Origin: Shewanella khirikhana | GTDB lineage: Bacteria > Pseudomonadota > Gammaproteobacteria > Enterobacterales > Shewanellaceae | NCBI RefSeq assembly: GCF_003957745.1 | Contig: NZ_CP020373.1 | Location: 62,001-126,000, forward strand | Direction of reading: 5' to 3' | DNA length: 64,000 bases | In this document: piece by piece, positions 34,663 through 44,082 of the stretch | How positions within the stretch are numbered: the stretch's first letter is position 1 | Layout of the letters: each line of letters starts with the position of its first letter | The notes under the pieces: model-generated | The model's input: only the letters and a program-made list of their open reading frames with translations | Databases searched by the model: none | Told to the model about the DNA's origin: nothing | Translations under genes and position numbers: made by a program

Positions 34663-36270
34663 TCAGGCGTTGGCCTCGGCGGTTTTTGCAGAGGAAGGCA
34701 TGAGTTCATTGGCCACATGATCCACAAAACCGGCACCCGCCGCTTCATACAGATTGTAGACACTGTGGACGCCACACTCCCTGAGGGATTCGGTATGTTC
34801 CGCATACTGAACAATGGCGCTGATCTTGCCCTGATAATCCTGTTTCTTGAGCTGCTCAACCGCAAACAGATTACCTGTGTGGTGCGGCATTGCCAGCAAT
34901 ACCAGTTCCAGATTGGGGGCGCGGTCGAGCTTTTCCCAGAAGTCGGTATCCGAGGCATCGCCCTGCACTACGTTGCGTCCTTCAGAGCGGTGAAACTCCA
35001 CCAGTTCCTGCTTGTGCTCGATGCCGAGGATTTCGCCGTCAAAGCGCGCGGCCAGTTCATCGTAGGCACCGGAGCCGATACGGCCCATACCCAAAATCAA
35101 AAAGCGTGGGTTGCCAATGGGAATGGGTCTGTCCTCGGGGTGCAGTGGTGGGCGCTCCATGCGCTTCAGTGGCTGCTGGTACTTCTGGTAAATCTTGCCC
35201 ACGAGGTTGTTCAGCGGCGCCGCAATCAGGAAGCTTAAGCTGAGCGCCACCGCGATAATGATAAGCCACTGGGACGGCAGCCAGCCTTTGGAGGCGGCAA
35301 CGGCAGCCACAATCAGACCGAATTCACTGTAGTTACCCAGGTTGAACGAGGCCAGCATCGAGGTGCGCGAGCGCAGTTTGAAGCGGGTCAGCAGCATTAC
35401 AAACAGGGCAATCTTAAAGGGCAGCAGTGCCACCAAAAGCCCTGCCAGCGCCACGTCTTCCAGGGTCGGCAAGCCGTTGAGACCTATGGTGAGGAAGAAG
35501 GCCACCAGGAAGAGCTCTTTGAAGTAAAACAGCGATTTGGCAAGCTCTGATGCCTTGGGGTGTCCCGCCAGCAGCACACCGACAATCAGGGCGCCGAGGT
35601 CGGGCTTAAGGCCCACGGCCTCAAACAGCCAGGCACCCATCACCAGCGCCATTACCAGGCCAAACAGCACCAGCAGCTCGCCGTGGCCAACCCGGTCGAA
35701 AGCGCGGTAAATCAGTGGTCGCGCCAGTGGCAGCAGCAAGAGTGACAGCGCCCAGATGGACGGTACTTCGCCCTTGGAGGCAGTGAGGAAGGCTACGGCG
35801 AAGATGTCCTGCATAATCAGGATACCAATGGCGACCCGGCCGTAGAGGGTCTGCATATCGCCCTTGTCTTCGAGCACCTTGACCGCAAACACCGTGGAGG
35901 AGAAGCCGAGCGCAAAGGCCAGCAGGGTCAGCTGGTTAAAGCTTAAGTCGGTGAGCTGACTGAGCCCCAGAACACCCAGCAGTTTGAGCACAGGCACCAA
36001 AAACAGCATGGTGCCCAGCAGATGCAAACTGGCCCCGGCCCAGACTTCAGCCTTGAACAGGCTGCGTAAATCGAGTTTCAGACCAATGGCAAACAGCAGC
36101 AGGGTCACACCCAAATCGGCAAATTGCTGCAGCAGCGGCAGGCTCGACTCTTCGATGCCAAACATATAGAGCACAAATCCGGCGACCAGATATCCGATGA
36201 GGGGCGGCAGACCGACGCGGTTGACCAGAAGGCCGCAGGCGAGGGTGATGACGAGGATGGCCGGTTCCAT
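34663..36270 (-). CDS. Kef/YbaL-type monovalent cation:proton antiporter (CPA2) with TrkA-N domain
   Basis: This 535-residue protein has about 12 membrane helices (residues 1-375) with the CPA2 pattern GVTLLLFAIGLKLDLRSLF and GFSSTVFAVKVLEDKGDM. It is followed by an NAD-binding TrkA-N domain (about 395-515, FLILGMGRIGSGAYDEL), with no TrkA-C domain. It likely exchanges K+ for H+. The C-terminal domain probably senses nucleotide or redox state. No KefF-like ancillary subunit gene is adjacent. Confidence 0.9.
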   Translation of the reverse strand: MEPAILVITLACGLLVNRVGLPPLIGYLVAGFVLYMFGIEESSLPLLQQFADLGVTLLLFAIGLKLDLRSLFKAEVWAGASLHLLGTMLFLVPVLKLLGVLGLSQLTDLSFNQLTLLAFALGFSSTVFAVKVLEDKGDMQTLYGRVAIGILIMQDIFAVAFLTASKGEVPSIWALSLLLLPLARPLIYRAFDRVGHGELLVLFGLVMALVMGAWLFEAVGLKPDLGALIVGVLLAGHPKASELAKSLFYFKELFLVAFFLTIGLNGLPTLEDVALAGLLVALLPFKIALFVMLLTRFKLRSRTSMLASFNLGNYSEFGLIVAAVAASKGWLPSQWLIIIAVALSLSFLIAAPLNNLVGKIYQKYQQPLKRMERPPLHPEDRPIPIGNPRFLILGMGRIGSGAYDELAARFDGEILGIEHKQELVEFHRSEGRNVVQGDASDTDFWEKLDRAPNLELVLLAMPHHTGNLFAVEQLKKQDYQGKISAIVQYAEHTESLRECGVHSVYNLYEAAGAGFVDHVANELMPSSAKTAEANA

Positions 36271-36348
36271 GATGCTCCTTTATGGCGTTGGCTGACTTGG
36301 ATGGTGCAAATCATTTAGTTTACAGCAGAATATTTAATAACAAATGAA

Positions 36349-36381
36349 AAAGGCAAAGACTTCAATGAAATCTTTGCCTTT
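36349..36381 (-). terminator. Terminator of the cutA-dsbD operon
   Basis: AAAGGCAAAGA pairs perfectly with TCTTTGCCTTT around an 11-nt loop, 22 bp beyond the dsbD stop codon. Confidence 0.85.
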
Positions 36382-36402
36382 CAGTGCGCGGAATATTGGT
36401 GG

Positions 36403-38220
36403 TCAGTGCTGGTTCAGCAGATCCAGATGAGCAGCAAACTCCTTGGGCGACATAAAGCCGGTCACCCGCAGGTCATCCCTGAGGCCACTTTGTGGATCGA
36501 ACAGCAGCAGGGTAGGCAGACCCAGCACGCCGTAGGTTTCCAGCAGGGTCACATCCACAGCATCGGATTTGGTTACGTCGGCTTGCAGCAGCACCATGTT
36601 GTCGAGGCGCTTTTTCACTTCCGGATCCGGGAAGGTGATGTGCTCAAATTCCTTACAGGCCACACACCAGTCGGCGTAGAGATCCAGCATCACAAACTTG
36701 CCTTCCAGACGGGCGATGGCGAGTTCGGCATTGAGGTCTTCCACCGACTTGATGCGTTTGAACTCAACCCCTTCCTTGGCTTGCTGCGCCTTGTTGGTGG
36801 GCATTTGATAGCCAAGGCCACCCATTACCGCCTGGAAACCGTAGGAGAAGGCCGCCAGCAGAGCCAACATCAGCAGCACCGAACGTACGGTTTGCTTCCA
36901 GTTGAACTCGGTCTTCTTGTTCTGATGTAGCAGATAGCCTGCCAGCGCTACGCCCCACAGGGCCCAGAGCAGATCAGATACCATGCCCGGCCAGATGCGG
37001 CCAATCATCATCACAGACACGGCGATCAGCAGGAAGCCGAAGATGGTCTTGATGATTTCCATCCAGGCGCCGGCCCTTGGCAACAGCTTGCCACCGGAGG
37101 TGCCCATCAGCAGCAGTGGCAGACCCATGCCCATACTGAGCACGTACAGGGCAGCAAAGCCCATCAGCAGATCGCCACTTTGGGCCACATACACCAGCGC
37201 GCCGGACAAAGGCGCCGTAGTGCAGGGCGATGCCACCAGACCCGAGATAACCCCCATCATAAAGACGCCGGTGAGGTTGCCGCCTTTTTGGTTGTTGGAC
37301 AGGCTGTTCATCTTCTCCTGCCAGGAGGAAGGCAGCTTGAGGTCGTATAGACCAAACATGGACAAACTGAGGATAAAGAACAGGATAGCCAGGCCAATCA
37401 ACACCACGGGGTGTTGCAGTGCCGCCTGATATTTCATACCGGCAGATGCAACCACCAGCCCCAGCAGCGAGTAGGTAATGGCCATACCCTGTACATAAGC
37501 CATGGACAGGGTAAAGGCGCGGCCGGTTGAGAGCTTCTCGCCCTGACCGACGATAATGCCCGACAGGATCGGGTACATGGGGAAGACGCAGGGAGTGAGC
37601 GCCAGACCAATGCCAAGGCCAAAGAAAATCAGTAAGGTCCAACCGAGATTACCCTCGGTCAGCATTTGCGCCAGGCTGTCCTGCTGGGTCAGCGGCCCTG
37701 AGGATTGCGGCTGGGAGACATTGGCGGCAGGCGCGCTTCCTGCCATATCCAGCTTGCCGTCATTATCGGCTACCGGCTTGATATCTGTGCTGACCTTGGT
37801 GGGTGGGAAGCAGAGTTTGCCTTCGGCGCAGCCCATAAAGGTGACTGTGAGTTTGGCGTTGTCGCCCGCCGCTTTTACGGCCGCAGGCAGTTCAACGAAG
37901 GTGTAATACACCTCCTGTTTGCCGAAATACTCGTCTTCGTGCATCTTGCCCTTGGGCAGGGCGATATCACCCAGCTCGCCGTTTTCAAGCTCAAACTTAA
38001 GCTTGTCGCGGTACAGGTAATAGCCATCGGCAATCACAAATGACAGGGTGACCTTATTGTCTTGCTGGCTGGCATCAAACACAAAGGCCTGATCCACCGG
38101 CATCAGTTCGGGTTCGCCCTTCAGAAAATCAAACTTTTTGCCAAACAGGTCGTCGGCAAAGGCCGTGGGCGCGAGCAATAGCAGGGTGCTCAGCAGCAGG
38201 GTGGTGATTTTTTTCATCAT
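36403..38220 (-). CDS. dsbD: Thiol:disulfide interchange protein DsbD
   Basis: This 605-residue protein has a signal peptide, an N-terminal periplasmic domain with the redox pair in MGCAEGKLCFPP, and eight membrane helices with the conserved TPCVFPMYP and SPCTTAPLSG cysteines. The C-terminal thioredoxin-like domain has ADWCVACKEFE. It carries reducing power from cytoplasmic thioredoxin to DsbC, DsbG and cytochrome c maturation, important in a haem-rich organism. The start overlaps the cutA stop (ATGATGA). A second Met follows immediately, so the exact start may be one codon later. Confidence 0.96.
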   Translation of the reverse strand: MMKKITTLLLSTLLLLAPTAFADDLFGKKFDFLKGEPELMPVDQAFVFDASQQDNKVTLSFVIADGYYLYRDKLKFELENGELGDIALPKGKMHEDEYFGKQEVYYTFVELPAAVKAAGDNAKLTVTFMGCAEGKLCFPPTKVSTDIKPVADNDGKLDMAGSAPAANVSQPQSSGPLTQQDSLAQMLTEGNLGWTLLIFFGLGIGLALTPCVFPMYPILSGIIVGQGEKLSTGRAFTLSMAYVQGMAITYSLLGLVVASAGMKYQAALQHPVVLIGLAILFFILSLSMFGLYDLKLPSSWQEKMNSLSNNQKGGNLTGVFMMGVISGLVASPCTTAPLSGALVYVAQSGDLLMGFAALYVLSMGMGLPLLLMGTSGGKLLPRAGAWMEIIKTIFGFLLIAVSVMMIGRIWPGMVSDLLWALWGVALAGYLLHQNKKTEFNWKQTVRSVLLMLALLAAFSYGFQAVMGGLGYQMPTNKAQQAKEGVEFKRIKSVEDLNAELAIARLEGKFVMLDLYADWCVACKEFEHITFPDPEVKKRLDNMVLLQADVTKSDAVDVTLLETYGVLGLPTLLLFDPQSGLRDDLRVTGFMSPKEFAAHLDLLNQH

Positions 38221-38546
38221 TGGGTGTTGTCTTTAATCCAGTTCAAATAGCCGGGGAGTCCCTGGGTAATGGGCAAGGCGATAATCTCGGGCAGCTCGTA
38301 GGGATGCTGCGTCAGGATTTGCGCTTCCACCTCGGCATACAGCGCCTGTTTCGTTTTGATAAACAAGGGATACTCCTTGTCTTCACACACTTTCCCCTGC
38401 CATGGGTAGACAGAGGTGATTGGGCTGCCAAGCTGCACGCAGGCGGCCAGTTTGCCGGTCACCAAATGGTTTGCAATCTCAAGACCGACTTCCCGTGAGG
38501 GACAGCTGGTCATGATCAGGATATAGTCTTCCATGGGCGTGGCCAT
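38217..38546 (-). CDS. cutA: Divalent-cation tolerance protein CutA
   Basis: This 109-residue protein starts at the ATG at 38546, preceded by GGGAGAG; an upstream in-frame TTG has no site. It shows the CutA pattern: MTSCPSREVGLEIANHLV, KLAACVQLGSPITSVYPWQG, then IKTKQALYAEVEAQI and HPYELPEIIALPI. The trimeric protein binds copper. Its stop overlaps the dsbD start, as in E. coli, where cutA precedes dsbD. Confidence 0.95.
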   Translation of the reverse strand: MATPMEDYILIMTSCPSREVGLEIANHLVTGKLAACVQLGSPITSVYPWQGKVCEDKEYPLFIKTKQALYAEVEAQILTQHPYELPEIIALPITQGLPGYLNWIKDNTQ

Positions 38547-38854
38547 GATCTCTCCCAAGGTTTAAACCTCCCTTAAGGCGGCTTTGTTAGTCTTGAAACC
38601 GTGCCTTGGCACGGCATTCAGCAGCAAAGGACCTCAGGGGTGAAGCTGGCAAACACTTTACGTGTTTTAACCGAGGCTTGCATTAAGAGAAAGCTGAAAT
38701 AGTGATACCGGTTGTTTCTACCCGAAGCCATGCTTGCGGGCTTGAGCTTTGACCGGACAACCCCCATTTATATTGCACAACCCAAGCAAGGGAAAACGGT
38801 CAGCGGGCGCTAATGTCCGGCCGGCTTGTCCCTTCTTCAGCGCGCGAGGGCGAG

Positions 38855-39412
38855 ATGTTTTTTGTTTTATTATTGGTATTTATCGTCATACCCGTGGTTG
38901 AGCTGTCGGTGCTTATCCGGGTAGGAGAAGCTCTCGGCAGTTTGACCACAGTAGCACTGGTTATCTTCACCGCCGTGGTGGGGGTATCGCTGGTGCGAAG
39001 CCAGGGACTGTCGACCCTGATGCAGGCACAGCAGAAAATGGCCCGCGGCGAAGCGCCCACCGGCGAGCTGGTGGAGGGCATGATGCTGGCCATGGCCGGG
39101 GTGCTGTTGCTGATCCCAGGCTTTGTAACCGACTTTATTGGGCTGTTACTGCTGACACCCATTACCCGCAAGCCGTTGGCGGCATTGGTGCAAAAGCGCA
39201 TGCAATTCAAGGTGATGGGTAATGGTAGTTTTGGTGCCAATGGCCAAAACCCCTTCGGCGGCCAGAACCCTTTTGGCGGTCAGAATCCCTTTGGTGGCAA
39301 CACCTTTGAAGGCGACTTCGAGCGTAAGGACGAGCCTGTGGATGGCAGTAAGCGTCTCGACAACGGCGACACCAAGCCGCCTCAGGATGATGACGAGCAG
39401 CCCAAACGCTAA
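38855..39412 (+). CDS. fxsA: FxsA family membrane protein
   Basis: The start at the ATG at 38855 has GAGGG four bases away. The 185-residue protein has the FxsA pattern: MFFVLLLVFIVIPVVELSVL, then GVSLVRSQGLSTLMQ and PGFVTDFIGLLLLTPITR, with three to four membrane helices. The C-terminal cytoplasmic tail carries three QNPFGG repeats and an acidic end. In E. coli, overproduced FxsA counters exclusion of phage T7 by the F factor. An AAACAC-tttac-GTGTTT hairpin lies in the 296-bp upstream gap. Confidence 0.9.
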   Translation: MFFVLLLVFIVIPVVELSVLIRVGEALGSLTTVALVIFTAVVGVSLVRSQGLSTLMQAQQKMARGEAPTGELVEGMMLAMAGVLLLIPGFVTDFIGLLLLTPITRKPLAALVQKRMQFKVMGNGSFGANGQNPFGGQNPFGGQNPFGGNTFEGDFERKDEPVDGSKRLDNGDTKPPQDDDEQPKR

Positions 39413-39490
39413 GGAAGATGCGAATAAGTCCCGTGCTTGCTGTGCGACGACTTGCTCGCACCTTCGCTAACGCATCTGACGCTTGGAAAT

Positions 39491-39518
39491 AACAAACCCC
39501 GCCTCAGCGGGGTTTGTT
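39491..39518. terminator. Bidirectional terminator between fxsA and the kinase gene
   Basis: AACAAACCCCGC pairs with GCGGGGTTTGTT around CTCA (12 bp perfect). Confidence 0.92.
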
Positions 39519-39522
39519 TTGG

Positions 39523-41397
39523 TTACTCCTGAAGCATCCGCGGATCCTTGGGATAAAAGTCATCTGGCTTGCGGGTAATACGCTCAAAGCGGCGGGTGTT
39601 TTTGTAGGGTAGCTTCATAAAGCCTGATACACCACTGCCCTGAATTTTGTCCACGTGGTGCAAAATGCGATCGAGGCTGGCACGAAACGCCGCCTGTTTG
39701 CGGGGGTTAAGCAGCTTAAGGTAGCTGTGAATTTTTAGGTGCCCACCCTGGGATTCGAAAATGATGCAGCCGGTGTGGTGAATTTGGTTTATCCAGCCAA
39801 GCTCGGTCATGATTTCGCTGGGTAGTTCCAGGTTTTCATCCGGATCTTTACCGTCTTCAAAGTAAGAGTGCAGCCGGGATTTGTCTTCCAGCATCGGCAC
39901 GTCGCCCACTTCAAACGGCAACTGCTGATCGGCGCTGGCGGCAAAGGCGCCTGTGTCGGGGTGCCTGCTGATGTGCAGAGTATCCCTGGCATTAAAGAAG
40001 CAGGCCTTAAAGGTACCCAGCCGGGTAATGCCCCGGGCCATCAGCACCATATTGTTCACCGCCTGCACCAGCGCCTGCTTGAGTCCGGCATCGTGCAGCG
40101 CCAGGTTGGAGTCGATAAACACCCCTTCCTGCTGCCAGTGAATCGCCAGCCCGCCCACGATGGGATACTGCCCCAGGCGCCCCACGGCGGCGATAAAGCC
40201 TTTTTCGGTGTCGCCCATACCGGCGAGGAAGTTGCGGTAGTACTTGTCGAGCTGCACATCGTCCACCCGGGCAATAGGCTCTTCTGCGTTGTGCTCCCGC
40301 AGGAAGGATTTGCGCGAGCTGTAAGTAACAGTATCCACCTCTTTACCGCGGCTTTGCACCCACACGGGAATTTCGGCCATGGCCTCGGGTCTGGGGATAT
40401 CCGGCAGCAGCAGGCGGTGGCTGTGGCGCATGCTGCGAAGGAAGTAGTCGCCGCCGCGATTGCGCACGTTCGGATCTTCACTCAGCATGGCTTCCAGGGT
40501 GCGGGCAAGCTCCAGGGGCAGCCCGATACTGGTGGGCGGGATAACCCGAGAGCCGAAGCGGCTTGCCTGCCCAGACGCCAGCGCGTACAGGGTGGCTGCC
40601 ACGCCCTGCTCGTCGAAACGGGGGGTGGAGAGGGCGCCGTTTAATTGCTCGTCACCGATAAAGTAGACGTCGCCCATGCGGGCATTGGTGTGCTGCTGGT
40701 CGCTGGAGAGCAGGTTCATCACGTGCTCTTCCACCGGGCGGCCATGTTCGTCGCGCTGGGCAAATACTGCCGAGCCCCAATCAATCAGCGACAGGTGGCC
40801 TGTGGCCTCATCGAACACCAGATTCGAGGGTTTGATATCCCCATGCACCAACGGTCGACCGGTGCGTAAATACACCAATAAATCCGCCAGTTGCCGGGCA
40901 ATACTCATAATCATGGGCACCGGCAGGGCGCCGCGTTTACGGCACAGCTGCTCCAGTTCTTCCCCCGGGGCCCGCGCCATCACCAGAATCCCCTGTTTGC
41001 CTACCCGTTCGAACTTCACCAGCGGCGGTACATTGGGATGGCGGCAGTGGGACAGCATAAAGGCCTCTTCTTCGAGGCGATCCTGAATGTGCTGTGGCAG
41101 GGTTATGCGGGAGAACTTGAACACGTGGGCGTCTCCGGCCTCGTTGACGCCGGCAAACACAAAGCCATAAGCCCCCTTGCCGATAAAGTCGATGTCGCGG
41201 TAGCCGAGTTTTGACAACTGCTGCTTACACAAACGCACCCAGGCCTTGTGCTTGCGGGCATCGTCGGCCTTGAGCAGGTAGATGGATTGTTCTTCAGAAA
41301 TGTAAAAGTGTTGCAGCTGAGGCGTATGGGCGGACAAGGACTTCCCCGTTACTGTATCCAAACTTTCATTTAAGCCATATCGCGATGTCACAGGCAA
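39523..41397 (-). CDS. Serine/threonine protein kinase with long C-terminal region
   Basis: The protein of about 624 residues has a eukaryote-like kinase domain: GKGAYGFVFAG (P-loop), VFKFSR (Lys), HGDIKPSNLVFD (catalytic loop) and DWGSA in place of DFG. The C-terminal 300 residues (YYRNFLAGMGDTEKGFIAAVG..., KLPYKNTRRFERITRKP) match no domain I know. There is no ATG near the N-terminus. I chose TTG at 41397 because AGAGGG lies 8 bases upstream; TTG 41421 and GTG 41391 are alternatives. It diverges from the Cys-rich gene across an FNR box. Confidence 0.8.
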   Translation of the reverse strand: MPVTSRYGLNESLDTVTGKSLSAHTPQLQHFYISEEQSIYLLKADDARKHKAWVRLCKQQLSKLGYRDIDFIGKGAYGFVFAGVNEAGDAHVFKFSRITLPQHIQDRLEEEAFMLSHCRHPNVPPLVKFERVGKQGILVMARAPGEELEQLCRKRGALPVPMIMSIARQLADLLVYLRTGRPLVHGDIKPSNLVFDEATGHLSLIDWGSAVFAQRDEHGRPVEEHVMNLLSSDQQHTNARMGDVYFIGDEQLNGALSTPRFDEQGVAATLYALASGQASRFGSRVIPPTSIGLPLELARTLEAMLSEDPNVRNRGGDYFLRSMRHSHRLLLPDIPRPEAMAEIPVWVQSRGKEVDTVTYSSRKSFLREHNAEEPIARVDDVQLDKYYRNFLAGMGDTEKGFIAAVGRLGQYPIVGGLAIHWQQEGVFIDSNLALHDAGLKQALVQAVNNMVLMARGITRLGTFKACFFNARDTLHISRHPDTGAFAASADQQLPFEVGDVPMLEDKSRLHSYFEDGKDPDENLELPSEIMTELGWINQIHHTGCIIFESQGGHLKIHSYLKLLNPRKQAAFRASLDRILHHVDKIQGSGVSGFMKLPYKNTRRFERITRKPDDFYPKDPRMLQE

Positions 41398-41438
41398 GGA
41401 GTTTACCCTCTGCCTACCCAAGTTTTTTGCCTGCCATT

Positions 41439-41452
41439 TTGATTGAAATCAA
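41439..41452. promoter_or_regulatory. FNR/EtrA box in the kinase / Cys-rich gene intergenic region
   Basis: TTGATTGAAATCAA matches the FNR consensus TTGAT-N4-ATCAA exactly. Its centre is about 92 bp before the + strand start at 41538. A weak -10 (TACCCT, 41475-41480) would place it at -41.5, a class II activation position. Confidence 0.7.
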
Positions 41453-41537
41453 TCCTGTGCCATTCACTTCTCGCTACCCTGTTTTTAACTTCCATAATTC
41501 AATTAAGTGTCGTCAAGCGACGGACAAGGAGGGCGAT

Positions 41538-41882
41538 ATGACAGCCCAGAACAAAGAGAAACTCATCGAGTTATTTGATTTTGCCAGGCGGCGCATTATT
41601 CAGTCGATGGAGCTGAGGCACTGCCCCCACGCGGGCTTTTACAACAGTGTCGATGAGCGCTGCATCTACTGTCATCAGGGCATGGAATGCGTGTGGATGA
41701 ACCACAACGACGAATTGGTGACGCTGGAAGAGAAGACCGAAGACGAGCTGAAACAGCAGCTGCTGATTGCGGTCGACTTTGTTGACTCCAATCTGTCGCC
41801 TTACCACCTGACCCGGCGCAAGTGTCAGTGCGAAAATTGCCTGTGGCTTCGAGAGGTGAATGAAGTGCTGGGTAACCCCTGA
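41538..41882 (+). CDS. Small cysteine-rich protein, unknown function
   Basis: This 114-residue protein has eight Cys, arranged as CPH, CIYCHQGMEC and CQCENC, which suggests metal or iron-sulfur binding. The start at the ATG at 41538 has GGAGGG five bases upstream; the open frame continues to 41385 but into the FNR box region. An FNR/EtrA box upstream suggests control by anaerobiosis. No family recognised with certainty. Confidence 0.8.
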   Translation: MTAQNKEKLIELFDFARRRIIQSMELRHCPHAGFYNSVDERCIYCHQGMECVWMNHNDELVTLEEKTEDELKQQLLIAVDFVDSNLSPYHLTRRKCQCENCLWLREVNEVLGNP

Positions 41883-41972
41883 GCGCGGATGTGCCTTTTG
41901 CCCTGGCTGCCTTTTGCATCCCCCGGGCTTTGCCGTTAGAGTAAGTCGTCTTTTTCATCTTAGGGGACGACT

Positions 41973-42629
41973 ATGGAGCCCGGATTTTGGCACGATAAGT
42001 GGCAATTGCAGCAGATTGGCTTTCATCAGGCCGACATTAACCCATTTCTTGTAAGGCATTGGCAGCAATTGAATTTGCCACAGGGCAGCAAGGTGTTTGT
42101 GCCCCTGTGCGGCAAGTCATTGGATATGGAATTTATCGCCGCCCAGGGGCATGAGGTGCTGGGCTGTGAGCTCTCCGCGCTGGCGGTGCAGCAGTTTTTC
42201 GAAACGGCCGGAACTGAGGCCCATATCGAAACCCGAGCTGAGCATGTGCATCACAGCGCCAAGGGCATTGAGCTGGTGCAGGGGGACTTTTTCACTCTGC
42301 CTGAAGAGCTGGTGGCTGGCTGTGAGGGCTTTTACGACAGGGCTGCGCTTATCGCCTGGCCTGCCGAGATGCGTATCGATTATGCCAAAAAGCTCGCCGC
42401 ACTCATTCCTTCCGGCGCCCGCGGCTTGCTGGTTACGCTGGATTATCCGCAGGAAGCCCTGAGTGGCCCGCCGTTTGCTGTATCTCCTGACTGGGTGCAG
42501 ACCCATCTTGGTCCCTGGTTTGAAGTGACGCCGCTGGAATGTCAGGACGTGCTGGCGGAAAACCCCCGCTTTGTTAAAAAGGAAGTGCCCTGGCTGAATG
42601 AAGCGGCCTTCCTGTTAGTACGAAAATAA
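41973..42629 (+). CDS. tpm: Thiopurine S-methyltransferase
   Basis: This 218-residue protein has the bacterial TPMT pattern: MEPGFWHDKWQLQQIGFHQ, VFVPLCGKSLDMEFIAAQGH (SAM-binding), FYDRAALIAWPAEMR and LLVTLDYPQEALSGPPFAV. It methylates thiopurines and, in several bacteria, selenium and tellurium oxyanions. Monocistronic; convergent with the first porin gene through a shared terminator. Confidence 0.95.
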   Translation: MEPGFWHDKWQLQQIGFHQADINPFLVRHWQQLNLPQGSKVFVPLCGKSLDMEFIAAQGHEVLGCELSALAVQQFFETAGTEAHIETRAEHVHHSAKGIELVQGDFFTLPEELVAGCEGFYDRAALIAWPAEMRIDYAKKLAALIPSGARGLLVTLDYPQEALSGPPFAVSPDWVQTHLGPWFEVTPLECQDVLAENPRFVKKEVPWLNEAAFLLVRK

Positions 42630-42672
42630 ATTCCGTTAAAAAGCCGCTTTAAAACCAAAGTGATACAAAAAT

Positions 42673-42698
42673 AAAAGGCGACCCTGGGGTCGCCTTTT
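42673..42698. terminator. Terminator shared by tpm and porin 1
   Basis: AAAAGGCGACC pairs with GGTCGCCTTTT around CTGG, with A and T tracts on the two sides. Confidence 0.9.
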
Positions 42699-42775
42699 TT
42701 ACGCTGTTTGCCGAATGTCTGCGGCGCAAAGCCGCTATTCAGCCCAGGTGTTTGGCATTGCCAAAATTGCCGGGA

Positions 42776-43801
42776 TTAGAAGTCGTAACGCACGCCAACT
42801 GAGAAGACATTATCGTCCTGCAAATCGACCTTGCTGCCCGCCACCACATGGTCGCCTTCATACATGGCGTAGTGACCATAGAGCAGGGTGGATTTGGCCA
42901 CCCGATAATCGGCACCCACGGTGATGTTGGTGACGCTGATATCTGTACCGGCAGTGCCGCTTAACGATTTGTAATACTTACCAAATCCCGCCTCATCTTT
43001 GCCGTATTCGGCCTTCAGGTTCACGCCATTGAGGTTATACGCCAGGTTCAGCAGATAGGTGTTGTTGTCATCGCCGCCGCTGGCACTTTCGCTGTTCTGG
43101 AACAGGCCGCCGAGCTTGAATTCACCCAGCTTAACCTGCGCCACTGCGCGGTAGGCATCGACATTGCTGATGCCCTTGTTATAGGCACCGGCCAGGTAGA
43201 AGTTCTGCTTTTTCAGCTTCTTGTCACCCACAGTCACAGACAGTGCGTACTGGGCATCGTCGCTGCCGTTGTTGTCTTCCATCAGGTAGGTGGCGTTGAA
43301 GGTGATGAGGTCGGCAATCACCGGCGAGTGGTACCAGATACCGTCGGCGCTGCGGGTCTGACCGGCAAGCAGGCGATCCATATCGGCGTTGGTATTGCCA
43401 AAGAGGTCGATGCCCCCTTCAGATTGCTTGAACACGGTATCGTTACGGCCAACCAGCAGGGTACCGGCGGCGGTTTTGATCCCCAGGTAGGAGTTACGAG
43501 GCTTGAAGGTATCGCCCTTGGAGGAGGTGTTTTCTACCTGAAACTCCAGCTGATAAATGATATCAAGGCCGCTGCTGATGTTCTCGCTGCCCTTTACCCC
43601 CAGATGGGAGAAGTTGTTTTCGAAGTAGGTACCACTTTCGCCAACTGTCACGCCATTGGTGCCGCTTTGCAGGGTTGAACCGGCGTCAGAATTGGTTACT
43701 GCAAGGTCGATACGGCCATAAAAAGCGGGGCCTTCGGCAAAGGCCGCAGCGCTGAATACGCCAAGCCCAAGCAGGCTGGCTGAGATGAGGGTCTTGTTCA
43801 T
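42776..43801 (-). CDS. Gram-negative trimeric porin, paralogue 1
   Basis: This 341-residue protein has a signal peptide (cleavage after AFA, near residue 22) and a beta-barrel starting GPAFYGRIDLAVTNSD. The constriction-loop region is RNDTVFKQSEGGIDLFGNTN and the C-terminal Phe is RYDF. The protein is nearly identical to paralogue 2 just upstream, but codon use differs widely at silent positions. General diffusion porin in the outer membrane. Confidence 0.93.
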   Translation of the reverse strand: MNKTLISASLLGLGVFSAAAFAEGPAFYGRIDLAVTNSDAGSTLQSGTNGVTVGESGTYFENNFSHLGVKGSENISSGLDIIYQLEFQVENTSSKGDTFKPRNSYLGIKTAAGTLLVGRNDTVFKQSEGGIDLFGNTNADMDRLLAGQTRSADGIWYHSPVIADLITFNATYLMEDNNGSDDAQYALSVTVGDKKLKKQNFYLAGAYNKGISNVDAYRAVAQVKLGEFKLGGLFQNSESASGGDDNNTYLLNLAYNLNGVNLKAEYGKDEAGFGKYYKSLSGTAGTDISVTNITVGADYRVAKSTLLYGHYAMYEGDHVVAGSKVDLQDDNVFSVGVRYDF

Positions 43802-44038
43802 AGGGTCTCCCTAAAGGTCTGTTTATTGTCTTGTTTCCTCTGCTCTACGAGCGCACTGATAAGGCAAGTTGCAGGCCAACTGGTGCACCGTTAATTAAGT
43901 GGATGGTTATTAAGATGTTTGTGAAATGTTATAGCTTGGCGTGCGGTTTAGTTGGGTGGAATGCCGCCTGAAACAGAGTGCGCCCTGGGTGGAAATCCGC
44001 CGCTTTTTAAGGCGGCAAGCTCCTGAAAAAAGCAATAA

Positions 44039-44063
44039 AAAAGGCGACCTCTGGCCGCCTTTT
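44039..44063 (-). terminator. Terminator of porin 2
   Basis: AAAAGGCG pairs with CGCCTTTT around ACCTCTGGC, 20 bp past the stop codon. Confidence 0.8.
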
Positions 44064-44082
44064 ATTGTCACCTCAGGGGTGA

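Noticed and set aside
41385..41537. N-terminal extension of the Cys-rich protein to 41385
   Set aside because: It would place the FNR box inside the coding region and lacks a ribosome site; the ATG at 41538 has a strong GGAGGG.
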